From: Bog-756 sp963831535
GTDB lineage: Bacteria > Actinomycetota > Acidimicrobiia > Acidimicrobiales > RAAP-2
DNA length: 64,000 nucleotides
Assembly (NCBI GenBank): GCA_963831535.1
Contig: CAWHQP010000004.1
Coordinates: 62,001-126,000, forward strand
Reading direction: 5' to 3'
The notes under the pieces are model-generated. The model did not search any database, was not told the origin of the DNA, and was given only the letters and a program-made list of their open reading frames with translations. Positions within the stretch are counted from its first letter, which is position 1; every line of letters starts with the position of its first letter. A program made the translations under genes and the position numbers. Shown here piece by piece: positions 24,741-34,161 of the stretch.

Positions 24741-25199
24741 ATGCCGTATCACCCCATGGGCAACGACGAGCTGGTTGCCCTCCTCACCAGCCGGCCGCCC
24801 CATACCGGCAAGCTGGCCACCATGCGTGTCGACGGTCGACCCCACGTGGCCCCGATCTGGTTCACCCTCGACCCGTCCGTCGAGCTCGGGTCCCCCATCG
24901 GTGCCATCGTGTTCACCACAGGGGCCGACACCCTGAAGGGCAAGGCGTTGCGTCGGGATCCCCGGGCGTCGCTGTGCGTCGATGACGAGCGACCACCCTT
25001 CTCGTTCGTGACCATCGAGGGCGTCGTCGCCATCAGCGAGGACCTGGACGAGGTCGCCCATTGGGCGGCGGTCATCGGAGGTCGCTACATGGGTCAGCCT
25101 CGGGCCGAGGAGTTCGGCCGGCGCAACGGGGTACCCGGTGAACTCCTGGTCCGGCTCCGCCCGACCCACATCGTCTCGGCCGCCGAGGTGGCCGGCTGA
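24741..25199 (+). CDS. PPOX-class F420-dependent oxidoreductase-like protein
   Basis: 152 residues: LTSRPPHTGKLATMRVDGRPHVAPIWFTLD, then GADTLKGKALRRDPRASLCVDDERPPFSFVTIEG and a C-terminal EDLDEVAHWAAVIGGRYMG. This is the usual size and order for the TIGR03618-type F420-dependent PPOX family. It probably acts as a cytoplasmic reductase using F420. Same strand as, and close behind, the preceding PPOX gene. Confidence 0.8.
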   Translation: MPYHPMGNDELVALLTSRPPHTGKLATMRVDGRPHVAPIWFTLDPSVELGSPIGAIVFTTGADTLKGKALRRDPRASLCVDDERPPFSFVTIEGVVAISEDLDEVAHWAAVIGGRYMGQPRAEEFGRRNGVPGELLVRLRPTHIVSAAEVAG

Positions 25200-25317
25200 A
25201 ACGAGGCCCGTCCGGTACCGGTGTATCGACCACCGGTTCGGTCCGCCAGTTGAAGGTCGTGGCACGGAGCGGTGCCGGGCTGCTAGCACTGACAACGAAC
25301 AAGGGGGAAACTTCGCC

Positions 25318-26112
25318 ATGATTCTCGATCGCTTCACCATGACCGACAAGGTGGCCATCGTCACCGGTGCCGGGCGTGGCATCGGAGCCGCCTCGGCCAT
25401 CGCGCTGGCCCAGGCCGGGGCCGATGTGCTCATCTCCGCCCGCACCGTCGATCAACTGGGGACCGTGGCCAACGAGGTGGAGTCGGCCGGTCGTCGGGCC
25501 GTCGTGGTGGCTGCCGATTTGAGCGACCTCGAGGCGGTGGCGGCCCTGGTCGGCCACGCCCGGGACGCGTTCGGACGGCTCGACCTAGTCGTCAACAACG
25601 TGGGTGGCGCCATGCCCCGGCCGTTCATGGAAACGTCGCCGGGCCGGATGGAACAGGCGTTCCACTTCAACGTGTCCACGGCTCACGCCTTGCTCCGCCC
25701 CGCCGTCCCCCTCATGCTCGAGGGTGGGGGTGGGTCGGTGGTCAATATCTCTTCGGCAATGGGACGGATGGCCGGCCGCGGGTACGTGGCCTACGGCACG
25801 GCCAAGGGGGCCCTGGCCCACTACACCCGGCTGGCCGCCGCCGACCTCTCCCCCCGCATCCGGGTCAACGCCATCGCCGTGGGCTCGGTGGCCACCTCGG
25901 CCCTGGACATCGTGATGCAGACCGACGAGCTCCGTGTGGCGCTGGAGGAGAACACACCGCTCAAACGCATCGGCGATCCCGAGGACATCGCTGCCACCGT
26001 GGTCTATCTGGCGTCAGAAGCCGGCTCTTACATCACCGGCAAGATCATCGAGGTCGACGGGGGCATCGAGAGCCCCAACCTCGACATGGGACTTCCCGAC
26101 GTCACCGTCTGA
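25318..26112 (+). CDS. short-chain dehydrogenase/reductase
   Basis: 264 residues, classical SDR. Cofactor motif VTGAGRGIGAASAIA (TGxxxGIG), NNVGGAMP in place of NNAG, catalytic NISSAM..YVAYGTAKG (Ser, YxxxK) and a C-terminal GKIIEVDGGIESP. The Asp-rich region after strand 2 is ISARTVDQL, suggesting NADP(H). The ATG at 25318 follows AAGGGGGAAA. Probably reduces or oxidises a 3-oxoacyl- or steroid-like carbonyl. Its proximity to the DapB-like gene (125 bp downstream) suggests a shared transcript. Confidence 0.85.
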   Translation: MILDRFTMTDKVAIVTGAGRGIGAASAIALAQAGADVLISARTVDQLGTVANEVESAGRRAVVVAADLSDLEAVAALVGHARDAFGRLDLVVNNVGGAMPRPFMETSPGRMEQAFHFNVSTAHALLRPAVPLMLEGGGGSVVNISSAMGRMAGRGYVAYGTAKGALAHYTRLAAADLSPRIRVNAIAVGSVATSALDIVMQTDELRVALEENTPLKRIGDPEDIAATVVYLASEAGSYITGKIIEVDGGIESPNLDMGLPDVTV

Positions 26113-26237
26113 TCCGCCCCACCAGGTCCCACCCGGCTCGCGATCCGGATCCGCCCGGGGGATCACTCCGATGCGGGACCACCCCGTCGGGCAACCCACC
26201 CGATGTACGAACATCCCCGACGAACAAGGAGCACGCT

Positions 26238-27311
26238 GTGAGTAAGACTTACCGAGTCGTAGCCTGGTCGACCGGCAATGTCGGTCGCCACGCCATCGCC
26301 GGCATCGAGGCCCGACCCGACCTCGAACTGGTCGGGCTCTGGGTGTCCAACCCGGACAAGGTGGGCAAGGACGCCGGCGAGCTGGCCGGCCTGGGCCGCA
26401 CGCTCGGCGTGGCGGCTACCGACGACGTCGACGCTCTCCTGGCCCTCGAACCCGACGTGGTCGTCCACACGGCCATGGCCGACCACCGGCTCATGGAGGC
26501 CATCGGGGACCTGGAGCGGCTCCTCCGGGCCGGAGTGAACGTGGTCTCGAGCGGTCCGGTCTTCCTCCAGTACCCCTACGGCGTGGTCGACGAATCGATG
26601 ATCAGCCCCATCCAGGCCGCCGCCGTCGAAGGAGGTGTGTCCCTCTTCGTCAACGGGGTGGACCCCGGGTTCGCCAACGATGCCCTACCCCTGGTCCTCT
26701 CGGGCGTCAGCGAGCGGATCGAGGAGGTGCGGGTAGCCGAAGTGCTCAACTACGCGACCTACAACCAGCCCATGGTCATCTTCGACATCATGGGGTTCGG
26801 CCGTCCCATCGACGAAGTGCCGATGATCCTCCAGCCTGGTGTCATGACCATGGCCTGGGGCAGCGTGGTGCGCCAGCTCGCCGCCGGTCTCGACGTGGAG
26901 TTGGACAGCGTGGACGAGTGGTACGAACGCCTACCGGCCACCGAGACCTTCGAGGTCGACTCCGGCACCATCGAGAAGGGAACGGCGGCCGCCCTCCACT
27001 TCGAGTTACGGGGCATGCGCAATGGCCGGGCGGCGATCGTGCTGGAGCACATCACCCGTCTGCACGACGACCTGGCCCCGGAGTGGCCCCAGCCGGCCGG
27101 CCACGGTTGCTACCGGGTGACCATTACCGGCGAGCCCAACTACACCCTGGACCTTCAGCTGCTCGGGAGCGACGGTGACCACAACACGGCCGGGCTGAAG
27201 GCCACGGCGATGCGGCTGGTCAACGCCATCCCCGCCGTGGTGGAAGGGGCACCCGGTCTGCTCACGGCTCTCGATCTCCCCCCGGTGTACGGACGTGGGT
27301 TGGTGGTCTGA
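26238..27311 (+). CDS. DapB-like NAD(P)H-dependent dehydrogenase
   Basis: 357 residues. Rossmann motif VVAWSTGNVGRHAIAGI, then LVGLWVSNPDKVGKDAGELAG and SSGPVFLQYPYG. It resembles the dihydrodipicolinate-reductase N-terminal-domain proteins, including 2,4-diaminopentanoate dehydrogenase, which are abundant in actinobacteria; true DapB is shorter (about 250 residues). The substrate is unknown. The GTG start has AAGGAGCACGCT upstream. Follows the SDR gene in the same direction. Confidence 0.75.
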   Translation: MSKTYRVVAWSTGNVGRHAIAGIEARPDLELVGLWVSNPDKVGKDAGELAGLGRTLGVAATDDVDALLALEPDVVVHTAMADHRLMEAIGDLERLLRAGVNVVSSGPVFLQYPYGVVDESMISPIQAAAVEGGVSLFVNGVDPGFANDALPLVLSGVSERIEEVRVAEVLNYATYNQPMVIFDIMGFGRPIDEVPMILQPGVMTMAWGSVVRQLAAGLDVELDSVDEWYERLPATETFEVDSGTIEKGTAAALHFELRGMRNGRAAIVLEHITRLHDDLAPEWPQPAGHGCYRVTITGEPNYTLDLQLLGSDGDHNTAGLKATAMRLVNAIPAVVEGAPGLLTALDLPPVYGRGLVV

Positions 27312-27447
27312 GCACCGCGACCGAGGAGGGGGGCTGAACGCCCAGACGGCCGAGCGATCCCCGGGCACCTCTCCGGTCGATTTCGGATGGGTGGGATGGC
27401 CTGAACAGTAGGGTCCGGGGCATGATCCCCCCAACCGGTGTCGAATC

Positions 27448-29400
27448 ATGAGCATGGGCATGGGTGGCCATGGCATGGGCGGGGGTGGCGGCCAGTTCGG
27501 CGGCGTCATGCGGTCCATGCGCCGGGACGACTCGGTCACCCAGCAGCAGGTCACCAAAGGCACGGCCCGGCGGATGATCCAGTTTGCCCGCCCCTACCGG
27601 TCCATCCTCATCTGCTTTCTGGTTCTCGTGGTGGTCGACGCGGTGATCGGAGTGGTCAATCCACTCCTGTTCCGCTCCATCATCGACAAGGGCATCCCCG
27701 AACACGACAAGGGTCTGATCATCGGGCTGGCCGCCGTCGCAGCGGTGCTGGCCATCATCGATACCGGGCTGTCCATCGGCATCCGGTACGTCTCGGCCAA
27801 GGTGGGCGAAGGGCTCATCTTCGACATGCGGTCCAAAGTCTTCGAGCACATCCAGAAGATGCCTATCGCCTTTTTCACCCGGACCCAGACCGGCGCCCTG
27901 ATCAGCCGGCTCAACAACGACGTCATCGGGGCCCAGCAGGCCTTCACCGACACCCTCTCGTCGGTGGTGTCCAATCTGATCAGTGTGACCCTGGTGCTGA
28001 TCGTCATGTTCTTCCTGTCGTGGCAGATCACCATCATCAGCCTCATCATCCTTCCGGTCTTCGTCCTTCCGGCCAAGCGGGTGGGTCGTCGGCTGTCGTC
28101 GATCACCCGGGAGTCCTACGGCCTCAACGCCCAGATGAACAACACCATGACCGAGCGGTTCAACGTCTCCGGGGCGCTGTTGGTCAAGCTCTTCGGACGA
28201 CCGCACCAGGAGCGGGACGAGTTCGAGCAGAAGGCGGGACGGGTGCGGGACATCGGGGTCACCCAGGCCATGTACGCCCGGTTCTTCATCGCCGCCCTCA
28301 CCCTGACCGCGGCCCTGGCCACGGCCGTGGTCTACGGATGGGGGGGCATCCAGGTGGTGAACGGCACCCTGGAGCTGGGGACGGTAGTGGCCCTGGCCGC
28401 CTATCTGACCCGCCTCTACGGACCCCTCACCGCGCTGTCCAACGTGCAGATCGACGTCATGACGGCCCTGGTCTCGTTCGACCGGGTCTTCGAGGTCCTC
28501 GACCTGCCCCCGATGATCCAGGACCGGCCCGACGCCGGGCCGGTCCCCTCCGGGCCGGCCCGCATCGAATTCGATCACGTCGATTTCCGGTATCCGGCGG
28601 CGGAGGAGGTTTCGCTAGCGTCGCTCGAATCGGTGGCCGTGCTGGACACCACCATTTCCCAACAGGTGCTCTTCGATGTCACCTTCACCGCCGAGCCCGG
28701 TCAACTGGTGGCGCTCGTGGGGCCGTCGGGGGCCGGTAAGACCACCATCAGCCAGCTGCTCCCCCGCCTCTATGACGTCCGGTCGGGAGCCATCCGCATC
28801 AACGGCCTCGACGTCCGCGACACCGCCTCGGCTTCGCTGACGTCCACCATCGGCGTGGTCACCCAGGACGCCCATCTGTTCCACGACACCATCCGGGGGA
28901 ACCTGCTCTACGCCAAGCCCGACGCCACCGACGGCGAGATCGAGGCGGCCCTGGCCGGTGCGCAGATCGCCACCATGGTCTCCTCGCTCCCCGACGGCCT
29001 CGACACTGTCGTGGGCGACCGGGGCTACCGCCTGTCGGGTGGCGAGAAGCAGCGCATCGCCATCGCCAGGATCCTGCTGAAGGCCCCCGAGGTGGTGGTC
29101 CTGGACGAGGCCACCGCCCATCTCGATTCAGAGTCCGAGGCCGCCGTGCAGCAGGCCCTGGCCACCGCGCTGCACGGACGGACCTCGCTGGTCATCGCCC
29201 ACCGCCTGTCCACCGTGCGCGAGGCCGACATGATCCTCGTCCTCGACCACGGACGTATCGTCGAGCGCGGGCGCCACGACCAACTGCTGAGCGCCGGGGG
29301 TCAGTACGCGGAGCTGTACCGGATCCAGTTCGAGCGCCAGGAGCACGAGGGACCCGGGGGGACGTCGGGGGACGACGACCCGGAGGGATCTGACCCATGA
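27448..29400 (+). CDS. ABC transporter, fused permease and ATPase (ABCB/MsbA type)
   Basis: 650 residues. Residues 1-30 are Met/Gly-rich (MSMGMGGHGMGGGGGQFGG), a possible metal-binding leader. Six membrane helices follow in about 48-330. The ATPase domain (375-625) has Walker A GPSGAGKTT, Q-loop TQDAHLF, signature LSGGEKQR, Walker B VVVLDEATAHLD and H-loop AHRLST. A 20-residue insertion (EEVSLASLESVAVLDTTISQ) interrupts the domain before Walker A. Works as a homodimer or half-transporter, most likely an exporter of lipid or drug. No partner gene is adjacent. Confidence 0.88.
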   Translation: MSMGMGGHGMGGGGGQFGGVMRSMRRDDSVTQQQVTKGTARRMIQFARPYRSILICFLVLVVVDAVIGVVNPLLFRSIIDKGIPEHDKGLIIGLAAVAAVLAIIDTGLSIGIRYVSAKVGEGLIFDMRSKVFEHIQKMPIAFFTRTQTGALISRLNNDVIGAQQAFTDTLSSVVSNLISVTLVLIVMFFLSWQITIISLIILPVFVLPAKRVGRRLSSITRESYGLNAQMNNTMTERFNVSGALLVKLFGRPHQERDEFEQKAGRVRDIGVTQAMYARFFIAALTLTAALATAVVYGWGGIQVVNGTLELGTVVALAAYLTRLYGPLTALSNVQIDVMTALVSFDRVFEVLDLPPMIQDRPDAGPVPSGPARIEFDHVDFRYPAAEEVSLASLESVAVLDTTISQQVLFDVTFTAEPGQLVALVGPSGAGKTTISQLLPRLYDVRSGAIRINGLDVRDTASASLTSTIGVVTQDAHLFHDTIRGNLLYAKPDATDGEIEAALAGAQIATMVSSLPDGLDTVVGDRGYRLSGGEKQRIAIARILLKAPEVVVLDEATAHLDSESEAAVQQALATALHGRTSLVIAHRLSTVREADMILVLDHGRIVERGRHDQLLSAGGQYAELYRIQFERQEHEGPGGTSGDDDPEGSDP

Positions 29401-29446
29401 CCTGATCGGCCGTCCCCGGCGGGGTCGGGAGCCCGACCGCTCCGAG

Positions 29447-29632
29447 TCAGGCCGCCTCGCCGACACAGAGCGAGGCCTCACCCTTGTCGTGGGTATCGCC
29501 CGGGTCCAACTCCCGGTCCGATGACCACGCCTCCTGCCTGGCCGTAGTGGCCCGCTCGGCCCACTCGGGCCCGACGCGACCAGCGGCCATGGTGACCTCA
29601 TCGCTCTCGTGTTCTCGTTGTCGTTGTTGCAT
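29447..29632 (-). CDS. small hydrophilic protein, hypothetical
   Basis: 61 residues beginning MQQRQREHESDEVTMAAGRV, highly charged, with a single late Cys. AGCAGGAAC precedes the ATG. No family is recognised. It converges with the ABC transporter gene; between them is a short hairpin GTCGGG-AG-CCCGAC (about 29425-29438) that could terminate both. Support is only the open frame and its ribosome site. Confidence 0.35.
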   Translation of the reverse strand: MQQRQREHESDEVTMAAGRVGPEWAERATTARQEAWSSDRELDPGDTHDKGEASLCVGEAA

Positions 29633-29875
29633 GAGTTCCTGCTTTCGGTTTCGTTCGTATGGGTGGCCCCGACCGACCGCCAGGCAAGTGGCGGACCGTG
29701 GATGTCGGACGCCCGGTCCTGGGACCGTGCCTCTCCGGCCACCGGTCGGGCGACGCCTCGGCGGACGTGCCGGTCGATCGGTGGGGCGGTGGTCGAAGAG
29801 GGCGGAGCGTTGGTCGGGTTACCTCGCTGCCCGGGCCTGGTGCACACCGACACTGCACAACGAGAGCGGAACAAC

Positions 29876-29908
29876 AAAAAAAGGAGCCGCTCCCTAAGAA
29901 GCGACTCC
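29876..29908 (-). terminator. strong intrinsic terminator
   Basis: On the minus strand GGAGTCGCT pairs with AGCGGCTCC (9 bp with one G-U, 8-nt loop), followed directly by seven Ts. It is the clearest rho-independent terminator in the window and lies 31 bp past the stop of the 55-residue gene at 29940-30107. The surrounding 29633-29939 contains no other gene that I can support. Confidence 0.85.
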
Positions 29909-29939
29909 TCGACGGTTCCAGACCTTGTTCGTGTCTGAT

Positions 29940-30107
29940 TCAGTCCGTCGAGAGCGCCTCCCGTACCGCCTTGGCGCTGGATACGAGTGCATCCTTGCTG
30001 CAGGCGGTGGAAATTCCGGCAATCGATACAGCCATGGAGGGCGGGCCCGCGTCGACCAGCTTCTGGTCGTCGTCGCCCTTGCGCCCCTGCTTTGACGGAT
30101 TGCCCAT
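29940..30107 (-). CDS. 55-residue hypothetical protein with its own terminator
   Basis: Reads MGNPSKQGRKGDDDQKLVDA, then an Ala/Ser-rich half (GPPSMAVSIAGISTACSK) and a short helix ending EALSTD. GAGGG lies just upstream of the ATG. The intrinsic terminator at 29876-29908 closes the transcript immediately downstream, which makes a dedicated short mRNA likely. No family is recognised. The divergent MFS gene begins 195 bp away, so their promoters share this gap. Confidence 0.6.
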   Translation of the reverse strand: MGNPSKQGRKGDDDQKLVDAGPPSMAVSIAGISTACSKDALVSSAKAVREALSTD

Positions 30108-30301
30108 GTCCCTCACGTAATCAGTGTAGCGGACCCACCACCGACTGCGACGTCATTGCCGGATCCGCCAGGATGATGTCACGACCCGGGTCCGGACCTA
30201 CCACCCCGACGAACGGAGGTGCGATCTGGAGTTGGTGCGCCGGAAATCGCCGGGGCTCGGCCGACGTCGGCACTGCCGCACGAGGCCGTTACCGTTGGCA
30301 G

Positions 30302-31600
30302 GTGGCCCGGTTCGTCGTCGACATCACCCCCCTCCGGCGCTACCGGCATTACCGGCGCCTGTGGGCCGGACAGGTGGTCTCCGGTCTCGGATCCCAGCTG
30401 ACCCTGGTGGCGGTGTCCTTCCAGGCGTATGCCCTGACCCACTCCACCCTGGTGGTGGGACTGATCGGCCTGGCCCAGCTCGGTCCCCTGTTGGCCGGGG
30501 CGCTGTGGGGCGGGACTCTGGCCGACGCCATGGACAGGAGGAAGGTGCTGATGCTGACCCAGGTGGCCATGGCGGCCGCAGTGGGAGGACTGGTGGCCAA
30601 CGCCTCGCTCGAGCATCCCGCTGTATGGCCTCTGTTCGTCTGCTCCGGGGCCGGGGCCGGCTTCCAGGGCGTCGATTGGCCCGCCCGGCGGGCGGCCCTG
30701 CCCATGCTGGTCGGGGAGGGCGACGTGACCGCAGCCATCGCTCTGCAGACGAGCATCCAGCAGCTGGCCCTGGTCGCCGGACCGGCCCTGGCCGGGGTGC
30801 TCATCGCCACCATCGGACTGGGTGCGGTGTACGGCATCGACGTGGCCAGTTACGCCGTGGCCCTGCTCGCCGCGGTGCTCCTGCCCGCCCTCGTGCCGTC
30901 GGGCGGGGGCACGCCCATGGGCCTGCGGTCGATGACCGAGGGCTTTCGCCACCTCCGGGGTCAGAAGCTGCTGTCGGCCACCTACTGGATCGATCTCAAC
31001 GCCATGATCTTCGGCATGCCGCGGGCCGTCTTCCCCGCTCTCGGCACCGGGCTGTTCGGCGGCGGATCCGGCGTGGTCGGACTGCTCTACGCCGCTCCCG
31101 GCGCCGGCTCGTTGATCGGCTCGCTGTTCACCGGATGGTGCGGCCGGGTCCGGCACCAGGGGCGGGCCATCGCCGCATGCGTCACGATCTGGGGTGTCAC
31201 TATCACCCTGTTCGGCATCATCCCCGTCCTGTGGCTGGGTCTCACGCTCCTGGCCCTGGCCGGAGCGGCTGACGTCGTGTCGGCCGTGTTCCGCCAAGCC
31301 GTGCAGCAACGGGCCGTCCCCGAACACCTCCAGGGAAGGCTGTCGGGCACGTTCTTCGCCGTGGTGGCCGGCGGTCCCCGGTTGGGGGATGCCGAGACCG
31401 GCCTGGCCGCGGCAGTCGGTGGTCCCCAGTTCGCCGTGTGGTCAGGCGGTCTGGCCTGCGTGACGGGTGTGGGTGTCCTGCTGTGGCGGGTTCCCGAGCT
31501 CTGGCGGGACGCCGGCGGGGGTCAGTCGCTGCCCGATGGCGTCGGAGCCGAAGCCATTGCCGAGGTCACCTCGGAGCTGGGTGAGGGCGAGCCGCTGTGA
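30302..31600 (+). CDS. MFS transporter, EntS/DUF894-like exporter
   Basis: 432 residues with about twelve membrane helices. ITPLRRYRHYRRLWAGQVVSGLGSQLTLVAVSFQAY is the typical opening of the enterobactin-exporter-like (MFS_3) group, and the A-loop GGTLADAMDRRKVLM is intact. The GTG at 30302 is chosen because homologues begin only a few residues before the first helix. Substrate unknown; siderophore or drug export is the family theme. A hydrophilic C-terminal tail ends at EGEPL, 66 bp before the next gene. Confidence 0.82.
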   Translation: MARFVVDITPLRRYRHYRRLWAGQVVSGLGSQLTLVAVSFQAYALTHSTLVVGLIGLAQLGPLLAGALWGGTLADAMDRRKVLMLTQVAMAAAVGGLVANASLEHPAVWPLFVCSGAGAGFQGVDWPARRAALPMLVGEGDVTAAIALQTSIQQLALVAGPALAGVLIATIGLGAVYGIDVASYAVALLAAVLLPALVPSGGGTPMGLRSMTEGFRHLRGQKLLSATYWIDLNAMIFGMPRAVFPALGTGLFGGGSGVVGLLYAAPGAGSLIGSLFTGWCGRVRHQGRAIAACVTIWGVTITLFGIIPVLWLGLTLLALAGAADVVSAVFRQAVQQRAVPEHLQGRLSGTFFAVVAGGPRLGDAETGLAAAVGGPQFAVWSGGLACVTGVGVLLWRVPELWRDAGGGQSLPDGVGAEAIAEVTSELGEGEPL

Positions 31601-31666
31601 GTACCGGAGTCGCGGCCGGGAACACCGTCGACGTGTGCGGTCAGCCCGGGCAGTACCCTTCGCCCC

Positions 31667-32491
31667 GTGACCACGAGCGGGGGCATTCCACCGCCACCGG
31701 GCTGGTATCCGGACCCGGCGGGCCAGAAGGCGTGGCGATGGTGGAGCGGGAACGGATGGACGGACCACGCGGCCGATCCGAGCCCACCGGTGAGTGTCGC
31801 TCCGGGCGTCAGCGGGCCGGGCGCTACGCCATGGCCCTACCCGCCCGGGGCCGGCTGGCCGATCCCGTCGACGCACGATGCGCTGACCGCCGAGGTCTCG
31901 ATGGCCCCGTGGGCCGAGCGCGGCTTCGCCTGGTACGTGGTCGTCATCGGCGTGGGCCTGTTGCTGGCCTGGGCCGAGAGCTCGTCGCTCCGCCAGATCT
32001 TCCACGACATCCGGGTCCAGACGTCCACCGGCGTGACCCAGCCCCAGTTGAGCCACTCGACCACGACCACCAACCTCGCCAGCGTCGGCGTGCTCGTCGT
32101 CACGGCACCCTTCTACGTCCTGGTGCTGATCTGGCAGTACCGAGCGGCCAAGACGGCACGCCTACTCAACCTTCCGGCCGCCCACTCGCCGGGGTTGGGG
32201 GTGGGCAGCTGGTTCATCCCGGTGGTGAACTTCTGGTTCCCCTACCAGGCACTCCGAGACTGCCTGCCGGTCGGGCACCCTGATCGCCGGTCGGTGGGTC
32301 GGATGTGGGCCTGTTTCATCTCGGTCCTGATCGCGAACGGGATCACCGAAGTCCTGGCGTGGACCGGAAACCGCGCCGGCTTCGTCTTCGCCGCCATCGC
32401 GCTGGCCCTCGGGACGGGTTTCGCGCTCTTCGGTATCCGGACGGTGCGGTCGATCTCCGCGTGCCACCGCCGGCTGCTCGGACTGCATTAG
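31667..32491 (+). CDS. DUF2510/DUF4328 membrane protein
   Basis: 274 residues from GTG. An N-terminal DUF2510 motif (PPPGWYPDPAGQKAWRWW..GWTDH) is followed by a Pro-rich linker and a four-helix DUF4328 membrane domain: LIWQYRAAKTARLLN, SPGLGVGSWFIPVVNFWFPYQALRDC. Both domains are actinobacterial and of unknown function. Probably co-transcribed with the preceding MFS gene. Confidence 0.8.
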   Translation: MTTSGGIPPPPGWYPDPAGQKAWRWWSGNGWTDHAADPSPPVSVAPGVSGPGATPWPYPPGAGWPIPSTHDALTAEVSMAPWAERGFAWYVVVIGVGLLLAWAESSSLRQIFHDIRVQTSTGVTQPQLSHSTTTTNLASVGVLVVTAPFYVLVLIWQYRAAKTARLLNLPAAHSPGLGVGSWFIPVVNFWFPYQALRDCLPVGHPDRRSVGRMWACFISVLIANGITEVLAWTGNRAGFVFAAIALALGTGFALFGIRTVRSISACHRRLLGLH

Positions 32492-32691
32492 CGCGTCGGG
32501 AAGTGGAACGTTGATTCCGCTTGTGGTACGGTAACCGGAGCAGCCCTTCCGTATCAGGCGTGACCAAGGTCGTCCGGTCACCACCTCCCCACCTGGCGGC
32601 GGCATCCGCCCCCGCAGGACTCGCACCACCCGCAGCACCTCGGTATCGCCGCACCCGAACGCCCCTCATCCCACGAGACCGACAGGAACCC

Positions 32692-34161
32692 ATGACCAGA
32701 TCCCCCGAACGGGCCAACTACAAGGCCACCTTCTTCGTCCTGTTGTTGGCCGTTATTGCCTACTCCCTGCTGCAGTCCCTGGTGGTTCCGGTGCTCCGCA
32801 CCTTCCAGACCGAACTGCACACCACCCAGGGCACGACGACCTGGTTGCTGACCGTGTTCCTGCTGTCGGCATCCATCTTCACCCCCATCCTCGGTCGGGT
32901 CGGCGACATGGTGGGCAAGGAGCGCATGCTGGTGGTCACACTGCTGGCCCTGGCCACCGGCACCATCCTCGCCGGCCTGTCCCAGTCCATCGGTCTGCTC
33001 ATCGTGGCTCGGGCCATCCAAGGCGTGGGCGGTGCCGTTCTGCCCCTCTCCTTCGGGATCATCCGTGACGAGTTCCCGGCGACCAAGGTGGCCACCGGGG
33101 TGGGCATCGTGGCCGCCATGGCCGCCGTCGGCGGTGGTGCCGGCATCGTCCTGGCCGGGCCCATCGTCAGCCACCTCAGCTACCACTGGCTGTTCTGGTT
33201 CCCCCTCATGATCTCGGCCGTCGCCGCCGTGTGCGCCTTCTTCTTCGTCCCGGAGTCCCCGGTGCGCACCCCGGGCAAGATCAGCTGGTGGGGGGCGGTG
33301 CTCCTGTCCGGATGGCTGGTGGCCCTGCTCATCGGGGTCAGCGAGGCACCCACCTGGGGCTGGGGTTCGACCAAGGTGCTCGGACTCATCGCCCTGGCCG
33401 TGATCCTCGGCGTGGCCTGGGTCGTCGTCGAGTACCGCTCCAAGGAGCCGTTGGTGGACATGCGCATGATGCGGGTCCCGGCGGTGTGGACCAACAATCT
33501 GGTGGCCCTCCTCCTCGGCGTGGGTATGTACTCGGCCATCGGCTTCATCCCTCAGTTCCTGCAGACACCGAGTTCGAACGGCTACGGCTTCGGGGCCAGC
33601 ATCATCCAGTCGGGCCTCTACCTCCTGCCCCTGACCGTGACCATGTTCATCGTGGGCATGCTGTCGGGGAGGATCGCCGCCGCCATCGGCTCCAAGTCGG
33701 CCGTGGTCATCGGATCGATCTTCTCCCTGTTCGGGTACCTCATCCTGGCCTTCGCCCACACCCATCCGTGGGAGATCTACACCTCCAGCGCGCTGCTGGG
33801 CATCGGGATCGGCCTGGCCTTTGCCGCCATGTCCAACCTGATCGTCCAGGCCGTCCCACCCGCCCAGACCGGTGTGGCCAGCGGGATGAACGCCAATATC
33901 CGGACCATCGGTGGCGCCATCGGCGCCGGCATCATGTCCAGCATCGTGACCTCGGCCCTGCTGCACAGCGGCTACCCGGCCGAAACCGGCTACCGGGACG
34001 GATTCGCCTTCTTGGCCGCGGTGACCGCGGTGGCCATCGTGGCCGGCCTCCTGATACCGACGTCGACCAAGGTGCCCGCCGGGGAGGACCAGGACCATCA
34101 CGTCCACATCGAGCACGCCGAGCTGGCCCTCGTGCCCGGTGGGACCATCGCCGAAGGATGA
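32692..34161 (+). CDS. MFS drug exporter, DHA2 (EmrB/QacA) type
   Basis: 489 residues with fourteen predicted helices. LRTFQTELHTTQGTTTWLLTVFLLSASIFTPILGRVGDMVGKERML is the DHA2 N-terminal half, with motif A (GRVGDMVGKER) and motif C-like GGGAGIVLAGP. The tail is His/acid-rich (DQDHHVHIEHAE). The ATG at 32692 directly precedes the first helix. The stop overlaps the TetR regulator start (ATGA), so the exporter and its likely regulator are coupled; a drug-inducible pump is the usual reading. Confidence 0.87.
   Translation: MTRSPERANYKATFFVLLLAVIAYSLLQSLVVPVLRTFQTELHTTQGTTTWLLTVFLLSASIFTPILGRVGDMVGKERMLVVTLLALATGTILAGLSQSIGLLIVARAIQGVGGAVLPLSFGIIRDEFPATKVATGVGIVAAMAAVGGGAGIVLAGPIVSHLSYHWLFWFPLMISAVAAVCAFFFVPESPVRTPGKISWWGAVLLSGWLVALLIGVSEAPTWGWGSTKVLGLIALAVILGVAWVVVEYRSKEPLVDMRMMRVPAVWTNNLVALLLGVGMYSAIGFIPQFLQTPSSNGYGFGASIIQSGLYLLPLTVTMFIVGMLSGRIAAAIGSKSAVVIGSIFSLFGYLILAFAHTHPWEIYTSSALLGIGIGLAFAAMSNLIVQAVPPAQTGVASGMNANIRTIGGAIGAGIMSSIVTSALLHSGYPAETGYRDGFAFLAAVTAVAIVAGLLIPTSTKVPAGEDQDHHVHIEHAELALVPGGTIAEG

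Noticed and set aside
33231..34157. Long open frame upstream of and in frame with the TetR regulator
   Set aside because: It overlaps the MFS exporter in another frame and reads as Arg/Pro/Gly-rich noise. The regulator has a proper ATG overlapping the exporter stop.
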